From CAZIWJ01 sp964542855 (GTDB lineage Bacteria; Bacteroidota; Bacteroidia; Cytophagales; Cyclobacteriaceae): 17,923 bases of DNA. The notes beneath the pieces were generated by a model. It saw only the letters and a program-made list of their open reading frames with translations. It did not search any database and was not told the DNA's origin. The DNA lies in the NCBI GenBank assembly GCA_964542855.1, contig CAZIWJ010000051.1:1-17923 (forward strand), given 5' to 3'. A program made the position numbers and the translations under genes. This document shows, in pieces, positions 6,978 to 13,624 of this stretch (positions are counted from its first letter, which is position 1; each line of letters begins with the position of its first letter).

Positions 6978-8330
6978 TTAATGGTTTTCAGATGACTTCT
7001 CTTCCTGCTGTTGCTTCAATTCCTCTGCCCAGTTAAAGCGGTCGGTCGGAGCAAATTTCCAGGGCGAAAAGCTGGTTTCAATATTATTGAACATCGAGTT
7101 CCACTGGGCCGGCGTAGCCGCTTCCTCCATGGAAATATACCGCCGCAATTGTAGTATGATGTTCAACGGATTAATGTTAATGGGGCACGCTTCCACGCAG
7201 GCATTACAGGTGGTACAGGCATTTAATTCCTCACGGCTGATGTAATCGTCGAGCAATGACTTGTTATTCTCCTGTCCTTTACGTTTTGCTTCGCCCAGTT
7301 CTTCTGCGCGGTCGCGGGTTGCCTGCATAATCGCCCGGGGCGATAGTAGCTTACCGGTCTGGTTAGCCGGACACTCGGAAGTACAGCGGCCACATTCAGA
7401 ACAGGCATAAGCGCCCATGATATCGGTCCAGTTCAAATCGTTCACATCCTTAGCTCCGAAGCGGTCGGGAATATCTTCCTCCCCGTTACTACCATTGTCG
7501 TTACCATTCTGGATCCCCAGCATACTGTTTACCTCGGCCGTAACCGCCGGCATATTATCCATTTTACCGTTCGCCATCAGGTTGCTGTAATACGTATTGG
7601 GGAAAGCCATACCGATATGCAAGTGCTTGGAATACGTAACGTATACGGCAAAACCGAGGATACCTACAATGTGAAACCACCAGGCTAAGCGCTCAGTGAA
7701 CACCAGGGCCTGGTCACTTAAACCGGCAAATAGAGGCTTTAGGGGCTTGCTGAAAATAAAATCTCCAGTTTGAACGTAGTGGGCCACTCCCCTATCCTGG
7801 AGCAATTGATCGGTAGCATTCATGGTTAAAATAGCACTCATGAGTACCATTTCTATCACCAGGATCAGATTGGCATCGAGTGTAGGCCATCCTTTCATGC
7901 TGGAGCCATAAAAACGATTTAGTTTTAGTACGTGCCGGCGGGTAAGAAAGAACACACAAGCCAGGAAAACAGCTACGGCCAGGAACTCGAAAATATTAAT
8001 TGCCACGCTGTAAAAATTACCCAGGAATGGGGCGAAAATGCGATGCGTTCCAAAAACTCCGTCGATAATAAATTCAAGCACTTCCAGGTTAATAACCCAA
8101 AATCCTACATAAATGGTAAGGTGTAAAATAGCAGGAATAACGCGCTTAAACATTTTCTTTTGCCCGATAGCCATCAGGGCCATGGTTCGCCAGCGATCAC
8201 CGGGCCGATCGGAACGGTCTAGTTCCTGACCCAGATTAATGTTATACACTATATGACCAATCCGTCTGCTAATGAACCAGGTAGCTACACCAAGCACTAT
8301 TAGAAACGCTATTTGAGGTATGTATTGCAT
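6978..8330 (-). CDS. NarI-like membrane protein fused to a 2x[4Fe-4S] ferredoxin domain
   Basis: A 450-residue protein. The N-terminal 240 residues hold about five hydrophobic helices (roughly 5-23, 63-92, 105-130, 153-173, 212-233) of the NarI/DsrM type. His70, His220, His236 and His238 lie in or near these helices and are candidate haem b ligands. The cytoplasmic part binds two [4Fe-4S] clusters: Cys310/313/316/320 (CSECGRCTSEC) and Cys372/375/378/382 (CTTCNACVEAC), in the HdrC pattern. Together with the HdrB-like gene 9 nt downstream, the parts match EtfD/EMO-type ETF:menaquinone oxidoreductases, which combine NarI, ferredoxin and CCG domains. Here they are split in two. No etfA or etfB is nearby, so this assignment is inference. 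Other HdrBC-like menaquinone-linked oxidoreductases are possible. Confidence 0.9.
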   Translation of the reverse strand: MQYIPQIAFLIVLGVATWFISRRIGHIVYNINLGQELDRSDRPGDRWRTMALMAIGQKKMFKRVIPAILHLTIYVGFWVINLEVLEFIIDGVFGTHRIFAPFLGNFYSVAINIFEFLAVAVFLACVFFLTRRHVLKLNRFYGSSMKGWPTLDANLILVIEMVLMSAILTMNATDQLLQDRGVAHYVQTGDFIFSKPLKPLFAGLSDQALVFTERLAWWFHIVGILGFAVYVTYSKHLHIGMAFPNTYYSNLMANGKMDNMPAVTAEVNSMLGIQNGNDNGSNGEEDIPDRFGAKDVNDLNWTDIMGAYACSECGRCTSECPANQTGKLLSPRAIMQATRDRAEELGEAKRKGQENNKSLLDDYISREELNACTTCNACVEACPININPLNIILQLRRYISMEEAATPAQWNSMFNNIETSFSPWKFAPTDRFNWAEELKQQQEEKSSENH

Positions 8331-8385
8331 GTTAGTATTCCAGTTAGAAATTTTGTGACGGCAAATTTTAAAAAAAAGCTGAATA

Positions 8386-8417
8386 TTTTGTGCAGGAAAA
8401 AAATTAACCTACTTTTG
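8386..8417 (+). promoter_or_regulatory. Promoter of tRNA-Phe (Bacteroidota sigma-A type)
   Basis: TTTTG (8386-8390), a 19-nt gap, then TACTTTTG (8410-8417), a perfect TAnnTTTG -7 element located 16 nt before the tRNA. Pattern match only. Confidence 0.75.
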
Positions 8418-8433
8418 TATCCGCTTTGCAACT

Positions 8434-8506
8434 GGTGATGTAGCTCAGTTGGTAGAGCATCGGACTGAAAATCCGTGAGTCGGTGGTTCGAATCCACTCA
8501 TCACCA
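8434..8506 (+). tRNA. tRNA-Phe (anticodon GAA)
   Basis: A complete 73-nt cloverleaf. The acceptor GGTGATG pairs perfectly with CATCACC. The D arm is GCTC...GAGC; the anticodon loop CTGAAAA has anticodon GAA at 8467-8469; the T stem GTGG/CCAC encloses TTCGAAT. The outermost pair of the anticodon stem (27-43) is a U-U mismatch, leaving four good pairs. Discriminator A is at 8506, and the 3' CCA is not encoded. A terminator follows immediately. Confidence 0.96.
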
Positions 8507-8510
8507 CTTA

Positions 8511-8535
8511 ATGGCCCATTTTATGGGCCATTTTT
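8511..8535 (+). terminator. Intrinsic terminator of tRNA-Phe
   Basis: Perfect 9-bp stem ATGGCCCAT (8511-8519) / ATGGGCCAT (8523-8531) with a 3-nt loop, running into TTTTT. It begins 4 nt after the tRNA end. Confidence 0.92.
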
Positions 8536-8938
8536 GTTTACAAATATGCCTTTATTGAATTTAGTATGCAAGCATACTAGATACACTTTTAACGATCAAC
8601 ATGTAATAAGATCGGGTAGCCGGAGAAGGATTTGTGAGTTAATCTAGTATTTATGTTTAAAGACCCTACCATAAAATACAACTTGTTAGCCTAACATTAC
8701 ATTACGCTTACCCAGTTTAACCATACAGGATATAAAAAGTATTCAAAAAACTGCGTTGATTAAGAAAGTTTACCTTGATTGAACCTATAAAAAAAGTAAT
8801 TAATTACACGAGTAGGAATAATGTAAACCAGGGTAACTTTAGAACTCAGCCTCTCGTATATTAGAGTTGTAGTTTACTACAAAACAAGTACGCAAAGATT
8901 TTTAAAATTTTTAGTTTGGATATAGGTGTGTTGTTGTA
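8536..8938. other. Gene-free AT-rich spacer with operator-like dyads
   Basis: About 400 bases without a convincing coding frame on either strand. The longest plus-strand frame I traced by eye is 33 codons from ATG at 8546 and resembles nothing I know. Visible structure: a perfect dyad TAGTATGC-AA-GCATACTA (8562-8579); ATACTAGAT (8574-8582) with its reverse complement ATCTAGTAT at 8642-8650; and a small GTAG/CTAC hairpin near 8869. I found no perfect TAnnTTTG promoter. No repeat of the tRNA-Phe 3' end is visible, so there is no sign of an integration scar. Confidence 0.6.
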
Positions 8939-8972
8939 GAGCCTGTTACATAAGTAACAGGTTCTTTTTTTT
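8939..8972 (+). terminator. Orphan plus-strand intrinsic terminator
   Basis: An 11-bp stem, 8939-8949 with 8954-8964 (core CCTGTTAC/GTAACAGG, one G-U pair), with loop ATAA, followed by eight T's (8965-8972). The T run is only on the plus-strand side, so it does not serve the minus-strand SDR gene that ends at 9000. The nearest plus-strand gene, tRNA-Phe, already has its own terminator. It may therefore end an unrecognised small RNA. Confidence 0.75.
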
Positions 8973-8999
8973 ACGTTTCATTTCTTCACAGCTACAAAG

Positions 9000-9770
9000 T
9001 TATTCCTTCAATACGGTTTTAGATGCTGCCTGTGCGGTTGGCAGTACTAGCATATCGGCAATATTTACGTGGCGTGGCCGACTTACAACAAAGCCTATAA
9101 TCTCAGCTATGTCTTCCGGGGTGAGAGGTTCGTAGCCCTGGTAAACTGTATTGGCCTGGTCTTCGTCGCCCTTATAGCGAACTTTGGAAAATTCGGTTTC
9201 TACCAGCCCGGGATTAATCGCACTTACTTTAATTTTATGTTTGTTAAAATCCAGCCGCATTCCCTGGGTTAATGCATCGAGAGCAAATTTGGTAGCACAG
9301 TACACATTACCATTTGGGTATACTTCTTTACCCGCAAGCGAGCCGATATTAATAATATGTCCCTGTTTTCTTTCAACCATTTGCGGAGCTACCAGGCGGG
9401 TCAGGTAAAGCACTCCCTTCACATTGCTGTCGATCATGGCTTCCCAGTCGTTAATATCGCCTTCGTGCAGCGGGGCCAGCCCGTGTGCGTTGCCAGCATT
9501 ATTAACCAGGTAATCAATGGTCTTCCATTCATCAGGTAACGAATTAATGGCTTCTTCCACTTCGTTATGATTTCCTACATTAAAGCGAAGAGTGCGTACG
9601 TTAACCGTGCTATCCAATTCGCTTTTCAACGCATCCAGACGTTCCTGGCGGCGCCCACATAGAATTAAAGAATGGTTTAAACGGGCCATTTCACGGGCCG
9701 TAGCGGTACCTATACCCGAAGAGGCTCCGGTAACAAGCGTAACTTTTTCCATAGCAAATTTATATTTCAT
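9000..9770 (-). CDS. Short-chain dehydrogenase/reductase (YdfG-like SDR)
   Basis: A classical SDR, 256 residues from the first ATG. It shows the cofactor motif TGASSGIG (14-21), NNAG (90-93), Asn116, and the catalytic Ser144 (NIGSLAG), Tyr157 and Lys161 (YCATK). The Arg pair after the second strand (CGRR, 40-41) favours NADP(H). The overall pattern, including PGLVETEFS and the late substrate loop, resembles E. coli YdfG, a 3-hydroxy acid/L-allo-threonine dehydrogenase; the substrate remains inferred. The true start is probably Met7 (base 9752), since MEKVTLVTGASSGIG is the usual SDR opening. It lies 30 nt after porT and is probably the last gene of the porE-menG-porT operon. Cytoplasmic. Its relation to secretion is likely positional only. 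Confidence 0.93.
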   Translation of the reverse strand: MKYKFAMEKVTLVTGASSGIGTATAREMARLNHSLILCGRRQERLDALKSELDSTVNVRTLRFNVGNHNEVEEAINSLPDEWKTIDYLVNNAGNAHGLAPLHEGDINDWEAMIDSNVKGVLYLTRLVAPQMVERKQGHIINIGSLAGKEVYPNGNVYCATKFALDALTQGMRLDFNKHKIKVSAINPGLVETEFSKVRYKGDEDQANTVYQGYEPLTPEDIAEIIGFVVSRPRHVNIADMLVLPTAQAASKTVLKE

Positions 9771-9800
9771 TCTACTACGAAGATATAAACTGCCGGGTAA

Positions 9801-10535
9801 TTACTCGAATAAAAGATAAAGCGTTACCGTATGGGTGGTTAATCGGTCAATTCCATCAGCATACGGGCTTTCTTCTTCGCTAAGCACATTATTCAGACCC
9901 ATACTGTACCGCATTTCGGGTGAAAACTTAAACAGGGGAAAGTAATAGTCCAGGCCCAATCCGAAAAGTACCGAGAAATTGGAGCGACCAACCAGCAACT
10001 GGTTTTCGTCGCGGTTTTCGTCTTTGGTACCCGTAACTTCAATAGCTGGTTCAATTCCACCGATGACATACATGCGGGTATTTTTACGCCTTCTTGACTT
10101 ATACTTAAACAGAAGAGGAAACTCCACGTAAGTGTTCTGAACAGTTTGCCGGTCAAGTTCCGGGGTGTTATCGCGAATGAGGTTAAAATCAACCTGGTTT
10201 TCGTAAAAGGCAACTTCCGGCAAAAACCGTAAATCGAGGTACTGTGCCAGCCGCAGGTTTCCGATTACCCCCAGGGAAAAGCCAATAGAATTACCGGGCA
10301 TAACCGAGTGCAGGGAATCCATGCCAGCGAAACTGGGGCTGTGTTCAACCCGAAAAGTAGAAGAGTGAATTCCAATGGAAAAGCCGTAATGAATAAGCTG
10401 ATCGTCGTAATACGGCAGGTTTTTATCGGTAATACGCTGAGCGTTGGTAGTGCTTGCGCCCAGGATAAAGAAAACAATCAGGAAGCTTTTTCCCCAACGT
10501 AAATCGAACTTATTCCGAATGTTAACGGCTTGCAT
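9801..10535 (-). CDS. porT: PorT-family outer-membrane beta-barrel protein (type IX secretion)
   Basis: A 244-residue exported barrel protein: N-region and hydrophobic core (about 17-30), probable signal peptidase cleavage after Ala32 (TTNA-Q), then alternating beta strands ending in the aromatic C-terminus TLYLLFE. Segments such as YGFSIGIHSSTFRV, LRFLPEVAFYENQ, VEFPLLFKYKS, YVIGGIEPAIEV and SPEMRYSMGLNNVL are those of PorT (SprT in gliding Bacteroidota), a component needed for T9SS assembly. The position directly after ubiE/menG is the conserved gene order for porT in this phylum as I recall it. The start ATG lies inside menG, giving a 58-nt overlap. No later ATG, GTG or TTG precedes the signal core, so the overlap appears real and suggests translational coupling. 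Confidence 0.88.
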   Translation of the reverse strand: MQAVNIRNKFDLRWGKSFLIVFFILGASTTNAQRITDKNLPYYDDQLIHYGFSIGIHSSTFRVEHSPSFAGMDSLHSVMPGNSIGFSLGVIGNLRLAQYLDLRFLPEVAFYENQVDFNLIRDNTPELDRQTVQNTYVEFPLLFKYKSRRRKNTRMYVIGGIEPAIEVTGTKDENRDENQLLVGRSNFSVLFGLGLDYYFPLFKFSPEMRYSMGLNNVLSEEESPYADGIDRLTTHTVTLYLLFE

Positions 10536-11206
10536 AAAGTGTTTTTATATCCTGTAGCTTCAAAAACCCTGATAAAGTTCTCCCCTTCCGGAAAAGCCTG
10601 TACCGACTGGGGCAGGTAAGTGTAGGCAGCCTTATCTTTAGAAACCATTTTGCCAACAGTTGGCAAAACTAGTTTAAAATAAGCGTTGTACAGTTGCTTG
10701 AACGGAAAGACACGGGGTTTAGAAAACTCAAGTATAACCGCTGTGCCTCCAGGTTTTAGTACCCTGAGCATATCGCCAAGACCTTTTTCCAGGTTTTCGA
10801 AGTTTCTTACTCCAAATGCAACGATAATGGCATCGAACATATTATCGGGAAAGTCAAGATTTTCAGAATCGCCGAGGTGAAGTGATATTTTATCGTTGAG
10901 CCGTTTCCGTACAATTTTCTCCCGGCCTTTCTCCAGCATACCTTCCGAAATGTCGACCCCGATTACCTGGTCGGGATTTAGCGACATCGATTCAATGGCA
11001 AAGTCGGCCGTGCCGGTGGCAATATCAAGAATTTTTTTAGGCTGCTTTTTCTTCAGCAACCGGATGGCTTTCTTTCTCCAAAGAATGTCAATACCCAGGC
11101 TAAGCAGGTGGTTTAACAGGTCGTAGCGTTTGCTGATGTTGTTGAACATCGTGGCTACCTGTTCTTTCTTGCTTGAATTTTGATCGTTGTAAGGTACTAC
11201 TGCCAT
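10478..11206 (-). CDS. menG: Demethylmenaquinone methyltransferase (UbiE/MenG)
   Basis: SAM-dependent C-methyltransferase performing the last step of menaquinone synthesis; Bacteroidota use menaquinone rather than ubiquinone, so menG is the better name, with ubiE as synonym. The 242 residues show the usual opening VATMFNNISKRYDLLNHLLSLGID, motif I LDIATGTAD (60-68), GVDISEGML (83-91), FGVRNF (131-136) and RVLKPGG (148-154). Length is normal and all motifs are intact. It lies 53 nt downstream of the PorE-like gene with no terminator between them, and its 3' end overlaps porT by 58 nt, so the three are probably one transcript. It acts in the cytoplasm at the membrane surface. Confidence 0.96.
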   Translation of the reverse strand: MAVVPYNDQNSSKKEQVATMFNNISKRYDLLNHLLSLGIDILWRKKAIRLLKKKQPKKILDIATGTADFAIESMSLNPDQVIGVDISEGMLEKGREKIVRKRLNDKISLHLGDSENLDFPDNMFDAIIVAFGVRNFENLEKGLGDMLRVLKPGGTAVILEFSKPRVFPFKQLYNAYFKLVLPTVGKMVSKDKAAYTYLPQSVQAFPEGENFIRVFEATGYKNTLCKPLTFGISSIYVGEKAS

Positions 11207-11259
11207 GTTTAAACGGTTTACCTTACCACAACTGGTTTAAAGGCTAATAAGTTGCATAA

Positions 11260-13407
11260 TTAGCGGTTCAGTACCTGGTCATTTCCGAGAATACGCATTT
11301 CAACTCTTCGGTTCAGTTCACGGCCTTCTTCTTCGTCGTCGTTAGAGGCGATGGGTTGCTCTTCCCCGTACCCTTTGGCTTCCAGCCGGGCAGGTTGAAT
11401 TCCTTTATTGATCAGGTAATCAACTACGGCCTGAGCCCGCTTCTGGGAAAGCATTTTATTGTAACGGGCCGAACCCTGGTTATCGGTATGGCCGGCAATT
11501 TCTATCCGCATTCCCTCATTTTTCCGCAGGAAGTTTTCCAGCTGGTCCAGCTCCTGGTACGACTCCTCTGCCAGCCGGGTGCTGTTCAAATTGAAGTAGA
11601 CGAACTCGAGTGTTCTTACGTAATTAGTTTTAATTTTATTAATGCTAACAATTCTCCTGAATTCTTCGGCTTCAGCAGATGCAGCTGGCATTTCCACTTT
11701 TACACTTCTGTACACATAACCCGGACGGTTAATTTCGAGGGTGTACAGCTTATCTTTTTCATTAGCTACAGAAAGCCGGTAAATACCCGTTCCAATCTTT
11801 TTCGGGGTTACCACATTTTTGCTTTCGTCGACCATTTTCACCTCAGCATCCAGTGGCTCTTCGCTATCTTTATCTTCTACTTTCAGAAACAATTGAACCG
11901 GTAAAACTTCGTTGCTGGCACTGGCGGAGGTATTATTGCTGTTTTCAACATTTTCCATGTCTCGGTTCACCCCGCCTTTCCCTTCACTTTTCATCTTGTT
12001 GTTGCGCGAAGCTACCTGATTGGTATTTTCACTCAGGTCAGGGATTTCTACCATGTAAATATCCAGGTACCCCTTTCCGTCACCCCGAACCGAGGCGTAG
12101 TACCCGCGTTTACCGTTTTTGGTACTCACAAAATATACATCGTCGTCGGGCGTATTGATTGGGGCTCCCAGGTTTTCCGGTTTCGACCAGGTACTGCTTA
12201 CCGAATCGTATTCCGACTTAAAAATGTCGTAACCACCCATTCCTTTTCCTCCCCGGCTGGAGAAATAAAGGGTTTTACCGTCGTAATCAATAAACGGTCC
12301 ATCTTCGTCGTAAGGGGTGTTAATTACATCACCCAGGTTTTCCACTTTTCCCCAGTTCCCTTTCCGGTCTTTCTTGCAACGGTAAATATCGATTCCTCCC
12401 TTTCCCCCGGGACGGTCGCTGGCGAAATAGAGATATTGCCCGTCGGGAGAAATAGAAACCGAAGATTCGGAAAAACTGGAATTAATAGACCGACTGATTG
12501 GTTCAGGAACCGACCAGGCGGTATCCCCCACGTTTTCCGATACGTAAATGTCGCCGCTACTTTCATCGCGATATATGTAAAGCTGGTCGCCTTCGGCAGA
12601 AAGGGCCAGGTTCGATTCGAAGTAAAGGGTATTTACCGTTTCACCAATGTTTTCAGCCCTCGACCATTTTTCTCCTTCCTTTCGAGAGATGTAAATTTCC
12701 TCGAACGGAAAGTTGTCATCGTACACATCTTCATTCGAATTTCCTTCCCTTCTGCGCGAAGTAAAAATCATCATGGTTTCGTCTTCGTTCAACACCGGAG
12801 CGTAATCGGGATAGTTGGAATTAATCTGACTTCCGACGTTAACAATGGTGTAACCGGTTGGGTTTTCGGTGTACTCTTTTCCGTTGTTGCTTTCGTATAT
12901 GCGCCGGTCTACTACGGAGGAAACCACTTTATCCTTGCCACGATAGTTGGGGTTCCGGCTTATTTTTTCTTTATACTTGTTGTAAAAATCTATTGCCTTA
13001 TTGAACTCGTAATTGTACTGGTAAGCCCGAGCAATCAGATATGTAATATCGAAGCGGTAATTAGGATCCAGTTCATTAACAGCAAGAAAATAAGGTACAG
13101 CCTCCCCCTTATTTACCGTTTCCATGATGGTTTTACCGGACATAAAATTAGCTTCAATATTTTCAGGATCAGCCTGGGCAGCAGCCACGTACTGTTCTTT
13201 GGCAACTTCTATTGCCTGGAGTTCATAATAGGCTTCATTTGCAATTTCGATCAGTTGCTTTGCCAGTTCCTTATTCCCCTGAGCCTGAGATTTATATGTA
13301 TTAAGCAGTAAGAAAATTAGTAAAAGAAGAACCGCAACAGCCTGAAAATTGAAAAGGCATGGTATTTTTTTACACTTGTTATTCCTGTTAAATGGCATCA
13401 TATCCAT
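11260..13407 (-). CDS. porE: PorE-like T9SS protein: TPR, PD40 propeller, CRD and OmpA domains
   Basis: A 715-residue exported protein. A signal peptide with a long hydrophobic core (22-36) probably ends at SQAQ-G (about 43). TPR-like helices follow (about 45-150), then PD40/WD40-type propeller blades (about 185-455: repeated FTSRR, YFASDRPGG, YFSSRGGKGMGGYDIF), a carboxypeptidase-regulatory-like domain (about 505-575) and a C-terminal OmpA peptidoglycan-binding domain (about 600-710) with Asp642 and Arg657 as the expected diaminopimelate contacts (GHTDNQGS, SQKRA). This domain order is that of PorE, a periplasmic T9SS component anchored to peptidoglycan. Porphyromonas PorE is a lipoprotein; here I see no lipobox. 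Paralogues with the same architecture exist in Bacteroidota, so the symbol is tentative. It heads the probable operon with menG and porT, which supports a T9SS role. Confidence 0.8.
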   Translation of the reverse strand: MDMMPFNRNNKCKKIPCLFNFQAVAVLLLLIFLLLNTYKSQAQGNKELAKQLIEIANEAYYELQAIEVAKEQYVAAAQADPENIEANFMSGKTIMETVNKGEAVPYFLAVNELDPNYRFDITYLIARAYQYNYEFNKAIDFYNKYKEKISRNPNYRGKDKVVSSVVDRRIYESNNGKEYTENPTGYTIVNVGSQINSNYPDYAPVLNEDETMMIFTSRRREGNSNEDVYDDNFPFEEIYISRKEGEKWSRAENIGETVNTLYFESNLALSAEGDQLYIYRDESSGDIYVSENVGDTAWSVPEPISRSINSSFSESSVSISPDGQYLYFASDRPGGKGGIDIYRCKKDRKGNWGKVENLGDVINTPYDEDGPFIDYDGKTLYFSSRGGKGMGGYDIFKSEYDSVSSTWSKPENLGAPINTPDDDVYFVSTKNGKRGYYASVRGDGKGYLDIYMVEIPDLSENTNQVASRNNKMKSEGKGGVNRDMENVENSNNTSASASNEVLPVQLFLKVEDKDSEEPLDAEVKMVDESKNVVTPKKIGTGIYRLSVANEKDKLYTLEINRPGYVYRSVKVEMPAASAEAEEFRRIVSINKIKTNYVRTLEFVYFNLNSTRLAEESYQELDQLENFLRKNEGMRIEIAGHTDNQGSARYNKMLSQKRAQAVVDYLINKGIQPARLEAKGYGEEQPIASNDDEEEGRELNRRVEMRILGNDQVLNR

Positions 13408-13588
13408 TAAGCTTCTTTACTGTAAACACAACTTAATTACCTGAAGTGGCTGTAATATGTTGTAATACAGTTGTTTTAACCGGTTTGTTGTGTTAGTTAT
13501 CATTTATGTAATAATATCAGAATCCGGAGGAGAAAGAGAACAAATACCATTTCATTTGGTACATCCTTAGAAAATCAGGCTTTTATCC

Positions 13589-13596
13589 TACTTTTG
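13589..13596 (+). promoter_or_regulatory. Probable -7 promoter element of purB
   Basis: TACTTTTG is a perfect TAnnTTTG match, 28 nt before the purB ATG. The upstream element is weak: only TTAG at 13567-13570 at 18-nt spacing. The 217-bp divergent spacer between porE and purB also contains imperfect tandem GTAATA-GTT units near 13452-13473. I saw no clear TAnnTTTG for porE on the other strand. Confidence 0.55.
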
Positions 13597-13624
13597 TTAT
13601 TTAACATCAACCCTGATTTACAGC

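Noticed and set aside
8546..8647. 33-codon plus-strand frame just after the tRNA-Phe terminator
   Set aside because: No promoter, no recognisable sequence, and it spans the dyad repeats; too short to support without conservation.
8434..8938. tRNA-Phe as an integration site for a mobile element
   Set aside because: No repeat of the tRNA 3' end was found downstream and there is no integrase-like coding sequence.
9755..9762. Minus-strand TAAATTTG as an internal promoter for the SDR gene
   Set aside because: The -7 match is perfect but it lies only 2 nt before the likely start codon (Met7) and has no TTG at the right distance. Probably chance; the gene fits better as the operon's last member.
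12436..13311. Plus-strand 291-codon frame opposite the PorE-like gene
   Set aside because: It mirrors a gene with clear domains, its translation has no recognisable motif, and it lacks a promoter. A shadow of the real frame.
13526..13532. GGAGGAG resembling a strong Shine-Dalgarno sequence upstream of purB
   Set aside because: It lies about 90 nt before the purB ATG and upstream of the -7 promoter element, so it would not be in the mRNA.
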